DNA of 64,000 nt from Melitaea cinxia (GCF_905220565.1 NC_059402.1:17175501-17239500); one strand, 5' to 3'; positions 34,102-45,121 are shown, counted from the first letter of the stretch. A program made the numbers and translations. The notes: a model not told the origin generated them from the sequence alone.

Positions 34102-35921
34102 AACCGACTTCCAAAAAAGGAGGAGGTTCTCAATTCGACTGTATTTTTTTTTTTTTTTTTTTATGTATGTTACATCAGAACTTTTGACCAGGTAGACCGA
34201 TTTCGACAAATTTTGTTTTAATCGAAAGGTGGTGTGTGCCGATTGGTCCCATTTAAATTTATTTGAGATCTAACAACTACTTTTCGAATTATATCTAATA
34301 ATGCGTTTTTACTTGACGCTTTTTTCGTCGACCTACGTTGTATTATACCACATAACTTTCTACTGGGTGTACCGATTTTGATAATTCTTTTTTTCTTGGA
34401 AAGGGGATATCCCTAGTTTGGTACCATGATAAGGAAACCAGGATCTGATGATGGGATCCCAGAGAAATCGAGAGAAACTCTTGAAAATCCGCAATAACTT
34501 TTTACTGGGTGTATCGATTTTGATAATTTTTACTTTAATCGAAAGCTGATGTTTATCATGTGGTCACATATAAATTTTATCGAGATCTGATAACTACTTT
34601 TTGATTAATCTTTGATAACGCGTATTTACTTGACATTATTTTCGTCACCTTACGTTGTAGGTATTATACCTCATAACTTTTTGCTGGGTGCACCGATTTT
34701 GACGTTTCTTATATAAATTAAGCTACCATTCGTCACGTGGTCCCATTCAAATTTAATTGAGATTTGATTCGTAATTTGTGAGTTATATCTAATATTGCGT
34801 ATTTACTTGACGGTTTTTTCGTCACCCTACGTTGTATTATACGTTATATCTTTTTACTGGGTGCACTGATTTTGATCTTTTTTGTATAAATCAAAAGCTA
34901 ATACTTGTCATGTCGTCCGTTTTAAATATGATTGAGATATAATGAGCAATTTTTGAGTAATCTTTGATGACACGTATTTACATGACGATGTTAAGACGAC
35001 TGTGGTAATGTTTAATACTTTGCCACAACGCCATCTATCAAAATGTAATGAAATTACTTCGTTCACTATCGATCAAATTACAATATTCCACTAGAGTAGA
35101 GAGTAGCAGTTTATTCGTTATAAATATATTTGAGCTTTTAATTTTTGAGTTATCGCTAATACTGGGTATTTACTTGGCTATTTTACGTCGACCAACGTTA
35201 TATTAACCTCATTACTATTTTACTGGGTGGACCGATATCGATGATTCTTTTTTTAATCGATAGGTGGTGCTTGTCATGTGGTCCCATTTAAATATAATTG
35301 AGATTTGACTCGAACTTTTTGAGCTATATCTGATATGGCGTATTTACTTGACTGTTTTTGGAGTTTTCTCCTTAAGAATCGATTTTCATTTAAGGCCCCG
35401 GAATGAAAAAATTGAACAGTAAAATCTACTGAACGAATGACCTTGTTAGAGATGGCGTTCAGACGTTTTGTAATAACGCCATTAGGTTCCGATAGATGGC
35501 GTTATTGCATTCATTTATTTACAATTTGATATAGTAATAATATATTTCTTAGACTAGTAAGCCTTTTTGTGCCTATTTAGACAGTTGATCTGAAGGGGTA
35601 AACTCCAGTCGTGCATCGGAGCTGTGTGAAAACATGAACATTACATATTTTTAATAAAAAAGACATAAACCGTAATTCAATATAAATCCGCTTCAACTAA
35701 AAAACCCGCCGTAATAAGCGATGTCAGCGCTTCGCGCGAATCGACGACGGGCCTTTTATGAAATTTCTGCCTACAATCGCTAACAAAATGTTAGAAATAA
35801 CAGTAGAACATTATATAATTCTACAATTTTATAATGTCGCGTTATATGGAATACGAACAAAGTATTACTATTTTTTCGTCGATCTACGTTGTATTACTCT
35901 TCGATGTAATTGAAGTCGGTT
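34102..35921 (+). mobile_element. Family I element with internal subrepeats (long copy)
   Basis: Bounded by inverted termini AACCGACTTC (34102-34111) and GAAGTCGGTT (35912-35921). The interior is built from at least six diverged subrepeats of about 140-190 bp. Each carries a TTTACTGGGTGCACCGATTT-like block, a CATGTGGTCCCATTTAAAT-like block and a TACGTTGTATTATA-like block (starts near 34181, 34358, 34499, 34678, 34850, 35217). A family M MITE is inserted at about 35356-35645. No coding. Shorter copies occur at 2.1, 7.7, 8.6, 9.3, 10.1 and 58.5 kb. Confidence 0.75.
35356..35645. mobile_element. Family M MITE (uninterrupted copy)
   Basis: From TTTTGGAGTTTTCTCC to GGGGTAAACTCCAGTCGTGC. The ends are imperfect inverted repeats around GGAGTTTACTCC. 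The related copy at 6618-7042 is in the other orientation and split by a SINE. Confidence 0.55.
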
Positions 35922-36566
35922 TTTTTTTCGTTTGCGAGCAAACACAATTATTTAAGTAATTAATAGTTTTATTTTGTGTTATGCAAGCAAAAAAAAAATT
36001 GAATGTTATGCATGCTAGTTATTGCTATATGTATTAAGGACCTTACTGTATACCTAATGTGCTTATTATAACAATATAAAAATATGTATATTGTTAGTAT
36101 GCTTAAATAAATAAATAAATACATAGGGAAAGACGCCTATGTCCAGTAGTGGGATATTACAGGCTGAAGCGAGATGGACTAAGGCCAGTGATGAGTCGCT
36201 GTGCTTTTTAGATAGATATACGTGATGTAAGTTATGTAGCATTTGTTTAGGCACTGTTTTGGATAACTGATTTATGTTTCTCTACTGAATTGTGTTTAAT
36301 TATATGCATGTGATGTTTACCTACAGGATTTGTTCACTTAGATTAAACATGATGTATTATCCGTTTTGTAATGAATGTTTTAATGTAATAAGTACTGGTA
36401 AACCAATAAACCAAGAAGCAAATAAATAAATACTCACACAACACAACGGTGACAGATAAATAATATCAATTAAAAATTACCAATTGCTGTAACTGACATG
36501 ACAAGCAAAACATAGTTCGCCATACTTCGTAATAATATAGTTAATGATGAAGTTTATAGTGACCTG
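35922..36566. other. Intergenic with SINE L tail fragment
   Basis: 36123-36200 carries GCCTATGTCCAGTAGTGGGA and TATTACAGGCTGAAGCG, the 3' end of SINE L. The rest is AT-rich with (AAAT)n runs at 36107 and no gene. Confidence 0.5.
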
Positions 36567-36806
36567 ACTAGCCCGTTGGCGAAGTTTGTAGTGACCCTGC
36601 TTTCTGCTCCGAGGGTTGTGGGTTCAATTCCCACCCCGAGTCTGGGTGTAATATAAATATTTATATATTTATATATGTATTATTTATAAGTATGTTTATC
36701 GAAAAAAAAAATATGTAGCTATATACCAGTCGGCTGTTACCTATAACACAAGCATTAAGTTGCTTACTTTAGGAACAAACGACCGCGTGTGTATTGTGTA
36801 AATATT
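36567..36806 (+). repeat. tRNA-derived SINE (family K), best copy
   Basis: Head CTAGCCCGTTGGCGAAGTTT, B-box GTGGGTTCAATTCCCACC, then an AT-rich linker, and body CAGTCGGCTGTTACCTATAA to TTAAGTTGCTTACTTTAGGA. The tail is (ATT)n. A- and B-box-like spacing supports a Pol III origin. Confidence 0.7.
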
Positions 36807-37069
36807 TATTATTATTATTATTATTATATATCAAAATGTGTTATTAGTTTTACATAATTCTGTTTGCTTCTGGCCATCTCACTCACCACAGAAACTTAAA
36901 GCTACTTGGGAGCAGTGATACGTAGCCGTGATCTTCTATAGGGTTGTGGTACTTACTCAGACGGTCTACTTTATATTTTGTGTTATGGTATTCGTATTTA
37001 ATTCGCAAACAGTTTTCACTAATTTCCAAAAAGCTCTTAGTAGCAATTTTATACATGAGTAATTTATCG

Positions 37070-37260
37070 ACTATTTTTTGAGTTTAAGGCCGTTAATGTA
37101 ACTCTTTTATCTTGTTTTGTATTCTAATTTAGATAAAACACTATCACGATATATCCACATTTCGCGATAAGGTGGTATAGACCTACTTTAATCTAAGCTG
37201 ATATATTTTTAAGCTTATTGTTTTTAAAGTATTTCTTTCAGAGCTAAATACCGATAGCAG
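37070..37260 (+). repeat. Dispersed repeat family F (copy 1)
   Basis: TAACTCTTTTATCTTGTTTT, CTAATTTAGATAAAACACTA and TCGCGATAAGGTGGTATAGA recur in order at 60598-60770. No coding. Confidence 0.75.
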
Positions 37261-37659
37261 CGCCACCTATCGGGTCCAATTAAGATAAAAACTACCCTAT
37301 CTCCCAAGTTGGACCGAATTACAGATGCATTAAAAATTTGGTAAAAATTGATTCAGTATTTCGGAGTTAAATACATTAAAAATTTTCATTGTTAACGCCC
37401 ACCCCCGTAACCCTTATTGGGCATGAGTTATCCTAAAATCCGCTCATCGATCATTTCTACATCACATATAGGAGATTCGTACCAAATTTGGAGTCGATAA
37501 TTTAAAAACGGGAATTTTCCATTGTTCCCCGCAACAATATAATAAGTAATGTGAAATAGCTAGTTAATACCATTTTTACAGTATGTAAATTAAATTAAAA
37601 TGCGGTCTACGAATAAGATCAATTTAATCATTAATAACTTATGTAAAATGCGCCCTAAT

Positions 37660-37915
37660 ATATTATTTTACATGAACTTTATTGAATAGCAATAAAGTTC
37701 AAATTGACTCTACATTTTAGTTAGAAAACGTTTGTATGAGAAAAAGAAAAGGGCTGTTTTTAGAGTTTTCCCGGAAATTATTCGAATTTTTCTCGCCTTA
37801 AGTTAAACCATCCTTGGACGAACATTTTTAAAAAAGAATTGTTAAAATTGGTCCAGGCGTTGTTGAGTAATGCGCTTACTAACACATTTTGCGATTCATT
37901 TTTATATATAAGATT
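37660..37915 (-). mobile_element. Helitron-like element, partial, adjacent to the next
   Basis: The stretch with AATAAAGTTCAAATTGACTC to CGATTCATTTTTATATATAA resembles the interior and TC end of the element at 3256-3544. Its CTAG end was not placed with confidence. Confidence 0.45.
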
Positions 37916-37921
37916 AAAATA

Positions 37922-38129
37922 CTAGCTGACCCCGCAAACGTTATTTTGCCATATATGCTATTAGCCGCCCTTAATCTCCCTCCCTTTTATAACTTAGGAG
38001 TATGAAAAATAGATGTTGGCCGATTCTCAGACCTACCCGATATGCACACAAAATTTCATAAAAATCGTTCCACCCGTTTCGGAGGAGTACTTTAACTAAC
38101 ATTGTGACACGAGATTTTTATATATAAGA
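37922..38129 (-). mobile_element. Helitron-like non-autonomous element
   Basis: Minus strand: TCTTATATATAAAAATCTCG start, GGGGTCAGCTAG end, between A and T. A GCAAA/TTTGC hairpin lies just before the end. The same sequence is at 53078-53236 and 61171-61376. Confidence 0.65.
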
Positions 38130-38816
38130 TAATACATTACAATTACGAATTTTAAAAAAAATTGCATCTATTAAAATTAAAAATAAATTCCAAAATAATT
38201 ATCACAAATTATTTGACTGTTGTAAAATAATAATGCTAAACATGTTAAGATTAAGCTCACCTTATTAGGCGGAGAATTTTTAACGACTCCTTAAAAGTAT
38301 TTAAGAATTTAGACCACAATTTATAGTATAGTCACCCGACAAAAAGCCTATTATATGTTACTGTTATCGAAAAACGATAACTTTGTACGGTAAAAGAAAA
38401 TTAATCTCTATAATACCACATCATATAAAAGAACTTCTTTAGATTTACGTGAACCTTTAACAGCAAAAAACATAAAAAGCTACCTATAAAATACTTTAAT
38501 AATAATACAATAACACCATTTCACAAATTTGAATAAAAATTCAACTGAATTAAATTAAACTGGTGTGCGGTTTGTCGGTATACAGCGTTTAAACCGATTG
38601 ATGTGTGACGAATATTATGTAATTAATAAATGCTTTGAAATAAAATGATGTAATTCAACATTAAGTCGAATATATTATTTAACTAGTTACCCAGTGATAA
38701 TGTCGACAATACTGATTGTCGACGATCGGTAAAACTCGAATGAGTTTATGTGGCATCTTATTATTAGTAATTTTATTTTATATTCTGAGATGTACTCGTA
38801 TCTTAATAAAATAAAT
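38130..38816. other. Intergenic, upstream of transporter copy 1
   Basis: AT-rich; no open frame or repeat recognised. Confidence 0.5.
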
Positions 38817-38960
38817 AATTCCTCCCAAAAGCTTCTGTGGTTCGGCGATGTCCATTTATAGCCATATATAGGCAGCGCCAGGCCGGTTGACAACGTGAGT
38901 GGTGTTCTTCATCTCAGAACGCAAATAATTCTCATTAATGTACTATTTACGTTGTTTTAG
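38817..38960 (+). promoter_or_regulatory. Conserved upstream flank of transporter copy 1 (possible promoter)
   Basis: This block is shared with 61433-61573 upstream of copy 2, so it was duplicated with the gene. It contains a TATA-like ATATATA at 38864-38870 and an initiator-like TCAGAA at 38914. A GACAACGTGAGT sequence at 38888-38899 could alternatively be a splice donor of a non-coding first exon. No transcription evidence is visible here; the role is inferred. Confidence 0.35.
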
Positions 38961-39187
38961 ATTCGAAAAATGAAGATACAGACTCATATGGTTTAGGACA
39001 TCGTCATATTCAAGCATTTCTAATATTTATATGTCTTACCGTCGGTTTTATTTCGGGTGGTCATATGGGAGTAACAATCGTTGTGATGTCAGTAGCTGAA
39101 AATAATACTGACGAAACACCAGACACAAGTCTATATTGGAAAAGGAGTGAAACGCATGATATCGTTAGATGTTTGGATATATATCAA
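38961..39187 (+). pseudogene. Transporter copy 1, exon with TM1
   Basis: Acceptor TTTTAG and donor GTAAGT are both intact. After two leading bases it encodes 75 residues, including YGLGHRHIQAFLIFICLTVG (first membrane segment) and a variable extracellular loop ending LDIYQ. The frame enters in phase 1, so an upstream coding exon is required. An out-of-frame ATG at 38970 is not the start. Confidence 0.8.
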
Positions 39188-39390
39188 GTAAGTTCAATCT
39201 AGTCACAAATGTTTTTGTTCTATTCAGTATGCTGTTAGGGCGGTGCAGATCTAACAGATCCATTTTGAGTTTTCTAGCTTTCTTTACCGTTGAGAGAATA
39301 ATTATGAACGTAACAACCTTTCTCATTCCTAATAAATATAACAATTTTTTTTGAATTTTTTTATACCGACGTTTGAGTGTGATATATTTT

Positions 39391-39629
39391 TGCTAAGCGA
39401 TTGCCACAGCTTATAGACGCCTGCAACACCAGAAGCATCGCAAACGCGTTGTCGACCCATTCCCCAATCCCCCCAGGAGCTCTGGTCACCTTACTCACCA
39501 ACGGGAGCACAATACTGATTGATAGCAATAATAAGTTTTTTGCTGTGGTATTCTGTAAGCTCGAGGTACTACTACCCTAGCTGGGATGCTCTAGGGGTCC
39601 AGGAATTTCCTGCTGTGTCCTACCTCAGT
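39391..39629 (-). repeat. Family A SINE-like element in an intron of copy 1
   Basis: Reverse copy lacking its extreme 3' end (starts within GCTAAGCGATTGCC) and ending AATTTCCTGCTGTGTCC. Confidence 0.75.
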
Positions 39630-39880
39630 CATATTTATCTACTTTCTATGACAAGGTGTCTCACTAGGGTAGATTCTTAGACCTAAATAAAATAAAAGGT
39701 GTGACATAATACGACTAATCTCGGTGCAGGAATGAAATGTGTTTCTTGCCATATAGAACTTACTTTACCACTTCATGTAAAGGGTCATATTATTAGACAT
39801 TTTATTGTGGTTTTTCTATATAAACATTATTGTAGATTTTTTTGATCGTTATAACTGTTTATCATATTATTTTTTTTCAG

Positions 39881-40060
39881 ATTTATGATTGACCCAAATC
39901 AATACACGAGATTATTCTTGCATAATCTTTCCTTGGATCTGCTCTCATAATGTTTCCTGTCGGTCTCTTGGGACACCGATCTGGTGGAAAGGTTTTGCTT
40001 AAATTATCACTGAGTCTAAATGGAGTCACATCGATTGTGACACCTTGGGTGGCAGCATGG
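39881..40060 (+). pseudogene. Transporter copy 1, exon with two nonsense codons
   Basis: 60 codons between a TTTTCAG acceptor and a GTAAGT donor. The frame aligns codon for codon with 63435-63614, but codon 4 is TGA (Trp in copy 2) and codon 15 is TAA (Leu in copy 2). It still shows IHEIIL, MFPVGLLGHRSGGK and VTPWVAAW. Confidence 0.85.
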
Positions 40061-40252
40061 GTAAGTATACGTTTTATTTTTACGCGGAAAATTGAAGAAC
40101 CGCTTATGTTATTATTCTACTTATTTCTTGTTTTGCGTTAAATAATAATTATACTACTATTTTTATTGTCACTTTAAGGACAAACGATTCCATAATTTAA
40201 TTATTTGAATAATGAAATTGGTTTGTTTTATTGCATATTTACTTTATTTTAG

Positions 40253-40391
40253 GGTGATTGGATATCATTTGCTGTACTTCGTTTCGTGCAGGGCGGTGCT
40301 CAAGCTGGACTTTACCCGAGAATCAATTATTTAATCACAAACTGGTTTCCTGTTAGCGAACGTAACTCTCTCAGCAGCTACATTTATGCGG
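40253..40391 (+). pseudogene. Transporter copy 1, exon with broken donor
   Basis: 46 codons plus one base: GDWISFAVLRFVQGGAQAGL and NWFPVSERNSLSSYIYA. In copy 2 the exon ends GCGG and is followed by GTAATA; here the bases after GCGG are TTAAAA. The donor GT has become TT. A (TA)/(GA) microsatellite follows at 40409-40456. Confidence 0.8.
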
Positions 40392-40403
40392 TTAAAAACA
40401 CAC

Positions 40404-40408
<5 letters not shown>

Positions 40409-40456
<48 letters not shown>
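40409..40456. repeat. (TA)n(GA)n microsatellite
   Basis: ATATATATATATA followed by about 17 GA units, in an intron of copy 1. Confidence 0.95.
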
Positions 40457-40459
<3 letters not shown>

Positions 40460-40742
40460 TTAAAATTTTACATCTTATTGGGACTAGAAGATTAAAAAAA
40501 ATATTTAAATAAAAAAAAATAATAATAATGTAGTAAAGAGAAAAATTATAAGAAATGTATTACACAATACTTAAAAAAAGTCAATTTTTTTAAGATTAAA
40601 ATATCTTTTTTTTAATACATTAACTCGATCGAAGATATATCACTGTTCTGGATACAACGAGAAAGGCTATCAACGATCACTTAAAGGTGATAAAAATTAC
40701 CAAAATGGTTCTTTGACTGGATATTTTTTTTTTTTTTTGTAG

Positions 40743-40960
40743 GTTCATGTATTGGAAGCATGTTGGCATTCTCGTTAGCTGGGATTCTTGCGAACAGTAC
40801 ATTGGGATATCCGGGAACGTTTTGGTTTGTCGGAATCATATGTTTATTGGCGTTTTTCTTGATCACCGTCTTCGGAGCCGCTACCCCCAGTGAACATAAA
40901 TTTGTGTCAGAGAAGGAGAAAAACTATATTGTACGGGATCATGTGGAAGAAGTAGTGCTG
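40743..40960 (+). pseudogene. Transporter copy 1, exon with TM5-6 region
   Basis: Acceptor TTTGTAG, donor GTCAGT. Encodes GSCIGSMLAFSLAGILANST and FWFVGIICLLAFFLITVFGA, two hydrophobic spans, then a cytoplasmic loop (PSEHKFVSEKEKNYIVRDHV). This part has no damage. Confidence 0.8.
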
Positions 40961-41500
40961 GTCAGTACTCTCATTACCTTATGATGTTATAAATAAATAT
41001 AAAAAAAAAAAAATAGATCTTGACGAAGATATCAAACCTACTTACTACTTAGGAAAGGCTCCAAACCCTTCAATTTATTTTTCTAAACGAGCTAAAAATC
41101 AATCGAAAGAAAGACGATTTTTATTACACTAGCATCCAATAGTATATTAATGTCAGTCAATCAGTTCTGGCTTTTGCAGTCCACTTCTGGACATAGGCCT
41201 CCCCAATGTTTATATTAATGTGTAGTGCACAAAAAAAGTAGTAATAATCGAATCAAACTATTACGCAATTAAATAAAACCATATCAATATCAATTTATTT
41301 ATTTCAATGCAAAATTAACTCATGCCCAATTGTGATTTGTGTGTGTGGTGTTAATCTGTAGGTGGTCGAAATTTTATACATTGTAATTTTTTCACAATTT
41401 TAAATGTTTATGACTCTATGTAAGTTATTGCTGGTTAAAATATTAAATTAATGAAAAATTACAAAAGAAACGTTGTTTATTATTCCTGCACTTCTTTTAA

Positions 41501-41649
41501 AAATCCAAAGTTCCATGGAAAAAAATATTTACTTCGATTCCGCTTTGGGCGACTATCACAGCACACGTTGGAAATTCTGTCGCATTTCTGTTTTTCTTTA
41601 TGCAAGTACCATCGTACATGGTTGGAGTTTGAATTTCAACATAATGGCT
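41501..41649 (+). pseudogene. Transporter copy 1, exon with lost acceptor and frameshift
   Basis: The expected frame KSKVPWKKIFTSIPLWATIT and FLFFFMQVPSYMVGV is clear. The two bases before AAATCCAAA are AA rather than AG, so the acceptor seems lost. After MVGV the frame hits TGA because one T of a TTTTG run is missing; the next frame continues LNFNIMA up to a good GTAAGT donor. The exon limits at the 5' side are inferred. Confidence 0.65.
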
Positions 41650-41768
41650 GTAAGTATCAACTTTTCTCGTGCTTCATCACGGATACAAAGCTGGCTTAAA
41701 GCAGACTTGTGTGTGATTGGTTTAAAAATATATTAATCAGAGTACCTGTACTGTGAGTAATAAGAATA

Positions 41769-41988
41769 ACTGAGGTAAGGTACAGCAGAAAATATGCTGC
41801 TCAAAATCTGGAACAGCCCGACTGGGGAAGTACCTCGGCCTAAAATAAGATGACAAATAACAATGATTTTAAGCAGTGTTCTGAAGCTCCTGTGGTGGGT
41901 AAGGTGAACAGAGCTACTGGAGGGATTGATGGTGGGGCCAGTAGCGCGCTAGCTGCTCTTGATGTTGCAGATGTCTTTAAGCTACATA
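41769..41988 (+). repeat. Family A SINE-like element, diverged, in an intron of copy 1
   Basis: ACTGAGGTAAGGTACAGCAG to TGTCTTTAAGCTACATAAG; more diverged than most other copies. Confidence 0.65.
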
Positions 41989-42039
41989 AGTGTTTAATTA
42001 TTTATTTATTTATTTATTTAGTGATAGACGACATTATAA

Positions 42040-42195
42040 ACATTTTTGAATATCATATCACAAATTAACCGCTCCAGCGGGATTCGAACCCGCGTCTCCG
42101 ACTGACCGTGTCGGCGCTCTAGCCAATTAAGCTATGGAACGATGTACCCGCCAGAGCGAAATTTTTGATATGATGATTTTTATTTTCGGTTTAAG
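42040..42195 (-). mobile_element. Element B fragment with tRNA-like module, in an intron of copy 1
   Basis: Shows the flanks TTTTTGAATATCATATCACA and TATTTTCGGTTTAAGCGACA seen at 13.3 and 47.6 kb. Confidence 0.7.
42070..42141 (-). tRNA. 72-nt tRNA-like module (tRNA-derived)
   Basis: Minus-strand cloverleaf: acceptor CGTTCCA/TGGAGCG, anticodon stem CCGAC/GTCGG with loop ACGGTCA, T-arm GCGGG/CCCGC. B-box GGGTTCGAATCCCGC. Position 33 is C, as in most other copies. Confidence 0.5.
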
Positions 42196-42255
42196 CGACA
42201 TTATTCCACTCATACATAAAATATGTTTGCTTAAACTTTTACTTTTATTTTACAG

Positions 42256-42388
42256 AGTGGTATTCTGACAGCACTACCGTACTTGGGTTCATGTTTCTCG
42301 GCGTTAGCATTCGGTAATCTGTCCGATTATTTAACTAATAAAAAAATCATCAACATAAAAATGGCGAGAATAATATTTAATTCCATTG
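42256..42388 (+). pseudogene. Transporter copy 1, exon 7 region
   Basis: Acceptor TTTACAG, donor GTAAGT. SGILTALPYLGSCFSALAFG then NLSDYLTNKKIINIKMARII, a membrane span followed by a basic loop. No damage. Confidence 0.8.
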
Positions 42389-42714
42389 GTAAGTTGTGTC
42401 GGTAATATAAATACTGTTATACATAACATATCAAGCTGTTACAAAGTGGATTGGCGGACATTTTTTTCTACCATGAGAACGAACGAAGGGTGATCAACAA
42501 GGACATATAGAGTTAATTTAATTTACTTTATGTACGAGTACGTATATAATATGTACTTTAAATATTATTATATTTTTTTTTAAATAAATTTTAATTATTA
42601 TTTAATTTATTAATATTTTCTCTATTGATAGGTTTTGTTCGTTTGAGATAACTACTAGTGTATGTAATTTACCATATGTAATTTTAAATTTACAATAAAT
42701 AAGTACACTCAGAA

Positions 42715-43190
42715 CAGTAACAAAATTCCTCTCCCTTTTCAGATTCTTGACTATGCCGATACTAGTTATGTTAATTAATTCAAATGAGGAACAATTAAAT
42801 AAACTTGAGCGCTTACAAAATTTCTGTTTCATATTAAGTTTACATAAATAAGACCACGTCTTAGAACTTGACAAACAGCTCAAGTGACTACCCATCCGAC
42901 TTCGCAGGAATACTCACATTCTTTTTCTCCTATATTCAATCCTATTTAATCCTCTAACACCTTCCTACCTGACAAAAACGGGTCAAATTTCTGAGTCCTC
43001 TCCGCTCTAGTGACAACCTCACCCTAAAGATATATTAATATATTATTATCATTCTTCATCCTTTCACTCTAAATCTTGCACTGTCAAAGCCTGTCGCCTT
43101 TGGAATTCGTTGCCGCTATCTATAAAGACGAGCTCAAACATTGAAATCATTTAAGAGATTAACGAAGGCAATGTACTTGTCATCACTTCT
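42715..43190 (+). mobile_element. LINE ORF2 C-terminal relic in an intron of copy 1
   Basis: Reading across frames gives LDYADTSYVN, EEQLNKLERLQNFC, KYDHV-like, QLKWLPIRLRR-like, NTHILFLLYSILFNPLTPSYL and LERLQ motifs. This is the ending of CR1-group reverse transcriptases. Many frameshifts. Confidence 0.6.
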
Positions 43191-43416
43191 TTGTCAGACT
43201 TCTTCACTTTAGCTTGTCTTGGTTTTCTGTTGGACATATGTACGCCTCACTTAGTTCACGCCAAATCCTATCCTGCTAAATTATATGAATTAGCCAAATC
43301 TTGGCTATCCGCTGTCATAATAATTCGAAAATAATTTTCTGTAGACATTATAGCCATTCAATCGAACAACTTTTTAATATTTAAATTATTTCAAAATATA
43401 ATCGTTTCTCTTACAG

Positions 43417-43535
43417 AGTATGTTATACCAGCGATATTTCTAATAGCAGTGGCTTTCACAAACAATAATATTTTAGCCGTTGTCTGCTTTGTCATATATT
43501 CGACGGCGAATTCTGGACACCACTTTGGTTGGATG
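43417..43535 (+). pseudogene. Transporter copy 1, exon 8 region
   Basis: Acceptor TTACAG, donor GTAAGA. EYVIPAIFLIAVAFTNNNIL and AVVCFVIYSTANSGHHFGWM; intact. Confidence 0.8.
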
Positions 43536-43824
43536 GTAAGAATGAATACGAAATTATAATATCACACATTGTATTTTTTTTAAAGCAACATAAATATAAG
43601 TTAAGTTATTGGCCATGAGTCAAATTTATGTCAAGTCATTTTCAAATACAAAAGTATAAGTAAGTACTTTCTTGGTTTGCATTATTTGCGCCACGATCAC
43701 AGCACTGGCTGTTGCACTGGCGAGTGTCGTCGTTTGAATACCGTTTACGACACATATTTGTTATACCCATCCAGGTTTGATTTTGTATTAAGTTTGTATA
43801 ATAAATTATACTATTTTCTTTCAG

Positions 43825-43944
43825 GGAAATTATATTGACTTATCACCAAACTACTGTGGATCCCTGATGTCGATAGGAACCATAATAACCAATATCTTTG
43901 GCATTGTCTTACCCATAATAACTTCCTTTGTTGTAACTGATATG
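43825..43944 (+). pseudogene. Transporter copy 1, exon 9 region
   Basis: Acceptor CTTTCAG. Encodes GNYIDLSPNYCGSLMSIGTI and the next span ITNIFGIVLPIITSFVVTDM. The donor is GTTCGT, weaker than the GTAAGT-type donors elsewhere in the gene. Confidence 0.75.
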
Positions 43945-44264
43945 GTTCGTAGCTTCTTAGATCTGGCTAAGTTTATGGTTATTTTACGTGTTCTAAAGCC
44001 ACTAAATGACTAATCGGGAGTTTCGAGCTCTGTTCTTTTATTAGGAGATAAGTTTCACTCACAAATAAGTTACTGATAGGCTAGCAGAGACTTTGTCAGC
44101 AGGAGGTAAAACGGCCTGATCCTACCTCTTTCCGACAAAACTTTGGTTTTATAGATAGCAAATAGAAACTTCTGACAGATAAAAGAAAAATTTTCTGGTG
44201 AAGCATAAAAAACTACAAATAAAAAAAATTAATATAAATTTTTTACATTTTTTTTTAATTTCAG

Positions 44265-44417
44265 ACAAACCGATACCAGTGGCGCATCTTAATATTATTG
44301 ATGGCTGGTTGTACTTTTATCAGTAATATAATCTTCGTTATATTCATGTCAGCACATGTTCAACCTTGTAATAAAGGAGATAAAAAGGAAGAAGAGGACG
44401 TTGGCAAGAAAGCTTAA
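44265..44417 (+). pseudogene. Transporter copy 1, last coding exon
   Basis: Acceptor TTTCAG. TNRYQWRILILLMAGCTFIS, last membrane span, and a charged tail (GDKKEEEDVGKKA) ending at TAA. A GTATGT donor 5 bases after the stop suggests a 3' UTR intron. Confidence 0.8.
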
Positions 44418-44429
44418 AAAGGGTATGTA

Positions 44430-45121
44430 ATACTGACTCATACACAACCAATACATAACAACAAACAATATTTTTTGCGATTTCTGACAAACAAACGGAA
44501 GCCCGGAACGAAGTCTACCATCATGTTTACCGTCACACCTTAATAAAAGATAAACTGGCGTCGCTTAGTAATACGTATTTTAATATATATCTTATTAATT
44601 TATATTAAAAATATTGATATTGTATTATGTATATTTTGTTACCTATATATAAAATCGTGAAGCAAAAACATTGTACCCATTTTTACAAAATTGTGTGGAC
44701 AGAGGAGTACGAAATTTAACACAGTTATAGTTTGTATACAGAATGAATACAGAACGCTAATATTTTTCTAACTATAATTTATAATAAAAAAACTCATTAA
44801 ATAAAAAAAAAAAACATTACCCACACTACCATGTACTCGTATTTGACACACACACGCATACTCCTTTATTTACCATTATTATATATTATTATTATTTATA
44901 GTCTTTTGTTTATGATGAATAATGTTACTTATAATTTAAATTAATTATGGTCGAAATTACACTAGTAATAACTGATTATCAAAAATATAAAAGTACAGTT
45001 TTACACTTAGACTCTAGGTGGTCGAACTTGCAACCCTGGAGTAGAAAGTTGAGTCATTAACAACAGCGCTAACGGATTTTTGAAACTTTATTTGGTTTGT
45101 TCTGAATAACTGAATCCGCAT
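44430..45121. other. Possible 3' UTR intron of copy 1; no gene
   Basis: AT-rich, with A-runs and ATTATT repeats. Nothing recognised. Confidence 0.5.

Larger units (their letters stand above)
38961..44417 (+). pseudogene. SLC17-type major facilitator transporter, copy 1 (decayed)
   Basis: Nine exons encode almost a full MFS transporter of the insect SLC17 group (putative inorganic phosphate/organic anion cotransporter, a multi-pass membrane protein). Joined exons give roughly 480 codons, close to family length, with the first exon missing. Family marks: TM1 segment after GLGHRHIQAFLIF, loop motif GxLGHRSGGK, FVQGGAQAGLYPRINYL, YAGSCIGSML-like join, ALPYLGS and DLSPNYCGSLMSIGTI. Damage: TGA at 39890-39892 (TGG in copy 2), TAA at 39923-39925 (TTA in copy 2), donor GT changed to TT at 40392-40393, probable lost acceptor before 41501, and a 1-base deletion giving TGA in exon 6. 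Introns hold SINE, tRNA-like and LINE debris. Ends at TAA 44415-44417. A functional copy would need all of these to be wrong, so pseudogene is the preferred reading. Confidence 0.8.

Noticed and set aside
38970..38996. ATG at 38970 as the transporter start codon
   Set aside because: It is out of frame with the conserved SKNEDTDSYGLGHRH sequence and reaches a stop within nine codons.
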